Translations under genes and position numbers: made by a program
The notes under the pieces: generated by a model
The model's database searches: none
Told to the model about the DNA's origin: nothing
Seen by the model: the letters and a program-made list of their open reading frames with translations, nothing else
Origin: Fibrella aquatilis
GTDB taxonomy: Bacteria > Bacteroidota > Bacteroidia > Cytophagales > Spirosomataceae
DNA length: 64,000 nt
NCBI RefSeq assembly: GCF_017353255.1
Contig: NZ_JAFMYU010000006.1
Span: 248,001 to 312,000, forward strand
Reading direction: 5' to 3'
Part shown: positions 60,135-64,000 of the stretch, one piece after another
Layout: every line of letters begins with the position of its first letter
Position numbering within the stretch: the first letter of the stretch is position 1

Positions 60135-60198
60135 AACCGAACAAGGTCTGAACGACCTCGTCTTCATAAAGCGGGGGCGTTCAGACCTTGTTCGGTTT
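60134..60198. terminator. Hairpin between xisI and the convergent DJ-1 gene
   Basis: Perfect 21-bp stem (60134-60154 with 60178-60198), 23-base loop, starting at the xisI stop and ending 21 bases before the end of the DJ-1 gene. The A-rich start and T-rich end of the stem give each strand a short U-run, so it can serve as a bidirectional terminator. Confidence 0.75.
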
Positions 60199-60218
60199 AC
60201 ATGACCATCAAAAATCGG

Positions 60219-61733
60219 CTACCGGCCAGCCGAAACCGGCTTTTTCTGATCCACTAATGTGGTAATGATTGCATTGACGAACGGAGCAAGGTCGATGGGA
60301 CCGCGTGCCGTGATGAGGCCCCGATCTGTGACCAACGGCTCATCGACGACCGTGCCGCCCGCATTCCGCAGGTCATCGTGCATATTCCACCAGGCCGTTA
60401 CGCGCCGCCCTTTCACCAGCCCGGCACTGATCAGCACCCAGGGACCATGACACAGCGAGGCCACCGGAATGTTGAGCGTATGAGCTGTCTTGATGAACGT
60501 CAGCGCGTCGGCATCGGCCCGGAGAGCATCGGGGTTCCAGGCTCCGCCGGGGATGTATACGAGGTCATAATCGGCGGGCTTTGTGTCGGGCAGGAAGCGG
60601 TCAATTTTTAGGTAGCCCGAATTCTGCATCCATTTCACCGTGCTGATATGGGTGTCGCGGTTAGCGGGTACGTGTGCCCCAAACCTGGGCGGATAGTTTG
60701 GTTTTCGGGGCGATACGACGTGTACCGTAGCCCCGCGCCGCTGTAACATGGTCCGCACGAATGTAAGCTCAATCTCTTCCACCCCGTCGGTCACGACGAT
60801 AGCTACTCGTTTGCCTGCCAGTTGAGTGGGGTCGGCGGGAGCAGCCAATAGGTCACGCAGGGCTTTGTTAGGGGCGTCGGGGACGTTCAATAGCTGCTCA
60901 GTTGAAACCCCCATCACATCGGTAGCGGGGCCTTCGACGGCCAAATCCGCCATTTGCAGCACCTGGAGCAAGGCCTCGGCTACGCTGGTTGCCGAAGCGG
61001 GGTTTTGGCCCGTCACAAGCCGCCCATCAACCACGACTTTTGGTTGCCAGAGGCCCGCTTTCTCGAACTTAGCTCCCCGTTCGATGAGTTTGCTTTCGAG
61101 CAAAAACGGCACGACGGTTTCAAGCTTTACGGCGATTTCCTCCTCGTTGGTGAACGCGTTGACCCGCTTACCATCCACTAAGTACCGACCGTCGCTTAAT
61201 TTAATATTGACCAGCCCAGCGGGGCCATGACAAACCGCCGCCACGGCCCCGCCATTTTCATAGATGCGGGCTGCAATCCGGGCCAGTTCGGTGTTATCAG
61301 CAAAATCCCACATGGTGCCGTGGCCACCGGCATACAATATGGCAGCATACTGGTCGAGGTTTACCTGCGCTGGGGTCAGCGACGCGTTGATGCCCGCCTG
61401 AGCAGTGGCATCGTCTACAAACGCCTTATTGATGGGGTCGTTCAGATTGTAGCCATCCACGGGGGGTGTCCCGCCTTGGGGGCTTACAAAGTGGATGGTA
61501 TACCCAGCTTTGGTGAGCACCGCCCAGGGGTGGGCTACCTCGGCCAGATAATAGCCCGTCGGCTGACCGGTTGATCCTTTTTTGTCGTGGCTCGTGACCA
61601 CAAACAGCACGTTCTTTTTCATGTGCGCCTGCGTGTTTTTTACTTGATTAATTGACTGTGCCTGAGTAGTTTGCGTTATAGATAACGCCATTACTACAAG
61701 GCTTACAGCCGCTTGTCTGGTTGATTGTTTCAT
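60219..61733 (-). CDS. Secreted protein with two DJ-1/PfpI domains
   Basis: 504 residues from ATG 61733 (MKQSTRQ..., signal peptide to TTQAQ). Domain 1 (about 40-265) is Hsp31-like: VLFVVTSHDKKGSTGQPTGYYLAEVAHP, ILYAGGHGTMWDFAD, nucleophile Cys in AVCHGPAGL. Domain 2 (about 300-500) is PfpI/YhbO-like: KRVAIVVTDGVEEIELTFVRTMLQRRGA, VYIPGGAWNPD, Cys in ASLCHGPWVL. Single-domain relatives act as glyoxalase III, deglycase-like or chaperone proteins. Two different subfamilies in one exported chain is unusual. The Crp/Fnr gene lies 98 bases upstream on the same strand and may control it. Confidence 0.88.
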   Translation of the reverse strand: MKQSTRQAAVSLVVMALSITQTTQAQSINQVKNTQAHMKKNVLFVVTSHDKKGSTGQPTGYYLAEVAHPWAVLTKAGYTIHFVSPQGGTPPVDGYNLNDPINKAFVDDATAQAGINASLTPAQVNLDQYAAILYAGGHGTMWDFADNTELARIAARIYENGGAVAAVCHGPAGLVNIKLSDGRYLVDGKRVNAFTNEEEIAVKLETVVPFLLESKLIERGAKFEKAGLWQPKVVVDGRLVTGQNPASATSVAEALLQVLQMADLAVEGPATDVMGVSTEQLLNVPDAPNKALRDLLAAPADPTQLAGKRVAIVVTDGVEEIELTFVRTMLQRRGATVHVVSPRKPNYPPRFGAHVPANRDTHISTVKWMQNSGYLKIDRFLPDTKPADYDLVYIPGGAWNPDALRADADALTFIKTAHTLNIPVASLCHGPWVLISAGLVKGRRVTAWWNMHDDLRNAGGTVVDEPLVTDRGLITARGPIDLAPFVNAIITTLVDQKKPVSAGR

Positions 61734-61831
61734 TGCCGTTTCTGTTGTAGAATTGACAGGACAAAGGTCAGCCAGGCAAGCAGGGACACACAGGACGTAG
61801 CGCACGATTTCGGTGTGAGGTAGGTCACAGC

Positions 61832-62392
61832 CTACAATCTGCTCAGTGTCTCGCGGGAGACACCGAGGTAGGCAGCAATCATGGTTTTGGGAAGCCGCTG
61901 TAAGAGGTGCGGGTATTGAGCGGCAAACTGCTCGTATCGCTCCGCCGCGTTGGTTGTCAGTAGCGACAGAATACGCTGTTGCAGAGCCACGTAACCCGCA
62001 TTCGACTTTTTGCGGAAAAAGTGTTCAACGCCCCGCAATTCGGCACACAGTTTTTCGCGATTCAGCAGCGAGAGGCAGAGCAGTTCGCAAGGCTCGATAC
62101 AGTCGATACTGATGGTGGCAGGCCGTTCGCGGTAATAGGCATCGTAGTCTGTCACCCACCAGTTTTCGGTGGCAAACTGAAGAATAGACTCTTTTCCATC
62201 GCTGGCGGTGTGGTAGGCGCGCAGACAGCCTTTTACCACGAAAAAATCACCAGGCACGGCCATGCCTTCCTGCACCACAAACTGATGCCGACGGAAGGCT
62301 CTGGGCATAAAGTGACCGAGAATATAGTCGAACTCACCGTCGGTTAGGGGCGCAATCTGTTCAAGATGTACTCTGAGCGGGTGGGGTGTCAT
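61832..62392 (-). CDS. Crp/Fnr family transcriptional regulator
   Basis: 186 residues from ATG 62392 (MTPHPL...). Cyclic-nucleotide-binding-type beta roll (about 20-130; FVVQEGMAVPGDFFVVKGCLRAYHT, ESILQFATENWWVTDYDAYY), dimer helix, then a winged helix (about 140-186; LQRILSLLTTNAAERYEQF, LPKTMIAAYLGVSRETLSRL). No Fnr Cys cluster. The chain stops right after the recognition helix, slightly shorter than most relatives. Ligand unknown. Divergent from the queuosine-precursor transporter and upstream of the DJ-1 gene; target not shown. Confidence 0.9.
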   Translation of the reverse strand: MTPHPLRVHLEQIAPLTDGEFDYILGHFMPRAFRRHQFVVQEGMAVPGDFFVVKGCLRAYHTASDGKESILQFATENWWVTDYDAYYRERPATISIDCIEPCELLCLSLLNREKLCAELRGVEHFFRKKSNAGYVALQQRILSLLTTNAAERYEQFAAQYPHLLQRLPKTMIAAYLGVSRETLSRL

Positions 62393-62444
62393 GGGCACAA
62401 ATGTAGGGTTGTATGGCCCTGAGGCGTATATTGTTGACGCGCGT

Positions 62445-62464
62445 GAGACGCAAGGATGCGTCTC
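62445..62464. repeat. Short palindrome GAGACGCA-AGGA-TGCGTCTC
   Basis: Perfect 8-bp arms with a 4-base loop in the divergent gap, extended by GT/TAC-like bases outside. I recognise GTAGAGACGC-type words as a dispersed repeat of cyanobacterial genomes; it lies about 2.3 kb from the XisHI pair, another gene type typical of cyanobacteria. Confidence 0.7.
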
Positions 62465-62486
62465 TACACCTCCCCCTCCTTCTGCT

Positions 62487-63278
62487 ATGCCCTCCTACTC
62501 ATTTACTAACAAACGCACCAACCTATACATTTTCTTGAGCGCGGTGTTTCTCGTCAACGCCATCATCGCCGAAATCATTGGGGTCAAAATCTTTTCGGGC
62601 GAGGCCACGCTGGGATTGAAACCAGCTCAGATTCACCTCTTTGGCGATTTTGTGTTGGACTTTAACCTGACCGCCGGGGCCGTGATCTGGCCGTTTGTGT
62701 TTATTACATCCGACATCATCAACGAGTATTTTGGCAAGGCGGGTGTGCGGCGCATCTCATTTCTGACGGCGGGGTTTGTGGCCTACAGCTTCCTCATCAT
62801 CTATGCCGTGACCACCCTGCCCCCCGCCCAGTTTTGGCTCGACGTGAACGCCAAAGACGGCGCGGGCAACTCCATCAACATCAACAATGCTTTCCAGATG
62901 ATTTTCCGGCAGGGGCTGGGCATCATCATCGGGTCACTGACGGCGTTTCTGATCGGGCAGATTCTCGACGCGTCGGTGTTTCAGTACCTGCGGGGCATCA
63001 CGGGCAGCCAGAAAATATGGCTCCGTGCCACGGGGTCAACCCTTGTCTCGCAACTTATCGACTCGTTTGTGGTGCTGGGCATCGCGTTCTACGTCTTCGG
63101 CAACTGGTCGCTGGGGCAGGTGCTTGCGGTAGGCATCATTAATTACCTCTACAAGGCCACCACGGCCATTCTGCTCACGCCCCTGCTCTATCTGGCCCAC
63201 AACATCATCGACAAATACCTGGGCAAAGAACACGCCCAGGAACTGGCCAACGAGTCGTCCATGAGTTCGTTTATGTAA
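62487..63278 (+). CDS. Queuosine precursor transporter (YhhQ/VUT family)
   Basis: 263 residues from ATG 62487 (MPSYSFTNKRTN...); the frame is open from 62391 but the added residues cross the short palindrome. Six hydrophobic segments: about 10-35, 50-75 (AGAVIWPFVFITSDIINEYFGK, the family signature), 82-105, 135-160, 180-205 and 212-235. STLVSQLIDSFVVLGIAF is a second signature. It imports preQ0 or preQ1 for queuosine tRNA modification. I see no preQ1 riboswitch in the 88-base leader. The end overlaps the convergent methyltransferase gene by 8 bases. Confidence 0.9.
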   Translation: MPSYSFTNKRTNLYIFLSAVFLVNAIIAEIIGVKIFSGEATLGLKPAQIHLFGDFVLDFNLTAGAVIWPFVFITSDIINEYFGKAGVRRISFLTAGFVAYSFLIIYAVTTLPPAQFWLDVNAKDGAGNSININNAFQMIFRQGLGIIIGSLTAFLIGQILDASVFQYLRGITGSQKIWLRATGSTLVSQLIDSFVVLGIAFYVFGNWSLGQVLAVGIINYLYKATTAILLTPLLYLAHNIIDKYLGKEHAQELANESSMSSFM

Positions 63279-64000
63279 TCACCCCCCCCTGCCCCCTCCT
63301 TACCAAGGAGGGGGCAGGGGGGGGGGGTGTACGGCGCACATTATCCAGGATCACTGCCGTGGCAATACCTACGTTGAGCGATTCGGCTTGTCCGTAGCGC
63401 GGAATGGTGATGCGGCGGGTGACCAGCGCCTCGATGGCCGGGCTGATACCGTTGGCTTCGTTGCCCATCACGAGCAGCCCGCCCGACGTACCGAAACCGG
63501 CCTGATGCACGTCGTCGCCTTCCAGAAAAGTCCCAAAAACGGGCTGGGTGGCCGTTTTTAGTACTGGCTCCAGGTCGCCGTACCACCAGTGTACGCGCGT
63601 GAACGACCCTTTGCTGGCCGAAATCACTTTGGGATTGTATACCTCGGCAGTAGTGGCTGAGCACAAAATGGTGTCGATACCGTACCAGTCGGCAATGCGC
63701 AGGATCGTACCCAGGTTGCCGGGGTCGCGGATATCGTCGAGCACCAGGGTCCAGGCGTTGGGGGGCAGGGCAGGGAGCGTGTTGGGGCGCATGTGCACTA
63801 CGGCGATGGCGGCGTTATTGCTCTCCAGCGTACCCATGCGCGTGAGTTCATCGGGGGTGGCGGGGTCAAGGCGGCAACGTTGCTGCTGAATCAACCCCGC
63901 ATGGTCGGCCAGAAATTGCGACGTGCCCAACAGCATCTCGACCCGGAATGACGAGGCCAGCACCTCCTGTACGCTTTTGGCCCCTTCTACCAGAAACAGG
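63271..64000 (-). CDS. SpoU/TrmH family RNA 2'-O-methyltransferase (5' truncated by window)
   Basis: The frame stays open to the window edge (residues LFLVEGAKSVQEVLAS upstream of a GTG at 63963), so the N-terminus is missing. The substrate-binding domain is followed by the SPOUT knot: LDDIRDPGNLGTILRIADWYGID (motif 1), LLVMGNEANGISP (motif 2) and IPRYGQAESLNVGIATAVIL (motif 3). It methylates ribose in rRNA or tRNA using S-adenosylmethionine. The last residues (TPPPPAPSLVRRGQGGVIT) are translated from the C-rich palindrome at 63281-63328 and are not part of the fold; the element has extended the reading frame. Confidence 0.93.
   Translation of the reverse strand, partial: LFLVEGAKSVQEVLASSFRVEMLLGTSQFLADHAGLIQQQRCRLDPATPDELTRMGTLESNNAAIAVVHMRPNTLPALPPNAWTLVLDDIRDPGNLGTILRIADWYGIDTILCSATTAEVYNPKVISASKGSFTRVHWWYGDLEPVLKTATQPVFGTFLEGDDVHQAGFGTSGGLLVMGNEANGISPAIEALVTRRITIPRYGQAESLNVGIATAVILDNVRRTPPPPAPSLVRRGQGGVIT
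63281..63328. repeat. C/G-rich palindrome of the CCCCCTCCTTACCAAGGAGGGGG type
   Basis: Arms 63281-63301 and 63305-63328 pair with a 3-base loop; the outer G-run (11) is longer than the C-run (8). The core is a dispersed intergenic word I recognise from many bacterial genomes. It lies between the convergent transporter and methyltransferase genes and supplies the C-terminal tail of the latter. Confidence 0.85.

Noticed and set aside
62400-62486. preQ1 riboswitch ahead of the queuosine-precursor transporter
   Set aside because: No preQ1-I or preQ1-II pattern is visible; the only structure is the short GAGACGCA palindrome.
918-63328. Palindromes as ends of insertion sequences or MITEs of a present transposase
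   Set aside because: No transposase or integrase occurs in the window, I see no target duplications, and sequences differ between loci.

Overview
The window looks like chromosomal DNA of a Bacteroidota, most likely a Cytophagales member of the Spirosoma/Fibrella type (inference). The grounds are SusC/SusD and TonB receptor/DUF4249 pairs, a fused DAHP synthase-chorismate mutase, many secreted glycosidases, TAnnTTTG-like promoter boxes, weak Shine-Dalgarno signals and fairly high GC. About 46 protein genes are supported. I see no rRNA, tRNA, CRISPR array, transposase or phage module. The first gene (Gfo/Idh oxidoreductase) and the last (SpoU rRNA methyltransferase) are cut by the window edges.

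Layout. 1-14 kb is mixed housekeeping: a PI-PLC-like lipase, two related outer-membrane barrels, clpC, a WbqC protein, a CocE/NonD hydrolase, a receiver protein, lspA, proline dehydrogenase and DAHP synthase/chorismate mutase. 14-25 kb holds three consecutive TonB receptor + DUF4249 lipoprotein pairs, evidently amplified in place. 25.6-38.6 kb holds a second Gfo/Idh oxidoreductase, an SCP2 protein, a GDCCVxC zinc-ribbon protein, GH2, a MarR/HbpS pair, GH78, a large Ig-like secreted protein, a GH-A-like protein and a TesA-like esterase. 38.8-59.3 kb is a YbbA-type ABC ATPase and its likely YbbP-type permease, on the same strand but separated by about 17.4 kb. The separating DNA is a complete polysaccharide utilisation locus. 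On the plus strand it has GH9, a sialate-O-acetylesterase-type esterase, a PQQ dehydrogenase fusion and GH26. On the minus strand it has a NarL-type regulator, a TPR histidine kinase, SusC, SusD and an IPT/TIG surface glycan-binding protein. 59.4-64 kb has a XisH/XisI pair, a double DJ-1 protein, a Crp/Fnr regulator, a queuosine-precursor transporter and the SpoU methyltransferase.

The most unusual feature is what fills the gaps between genes. At more than a dozen places the intergenic DNA is a long palindrome (perfect stems of 21 to 55 bp), often running almost exactly from one stop codon to the next gene. Many arms are built from degenerate words repeated every 7 or 8 bases, yet the words differ between loci (GTGAAAG-, GTTTTCT-, ACGATTT-, GAGTGAAT-, GAGTGCT-type). 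Solo arms also occur. One encodes the second half of a signal peptide, and other elements provide a stop codon or a C-terminal tail. I regard this periodic-arm palindrome family and the PUL-split ybbA/ybbP pair as the observations most worth pursuing.
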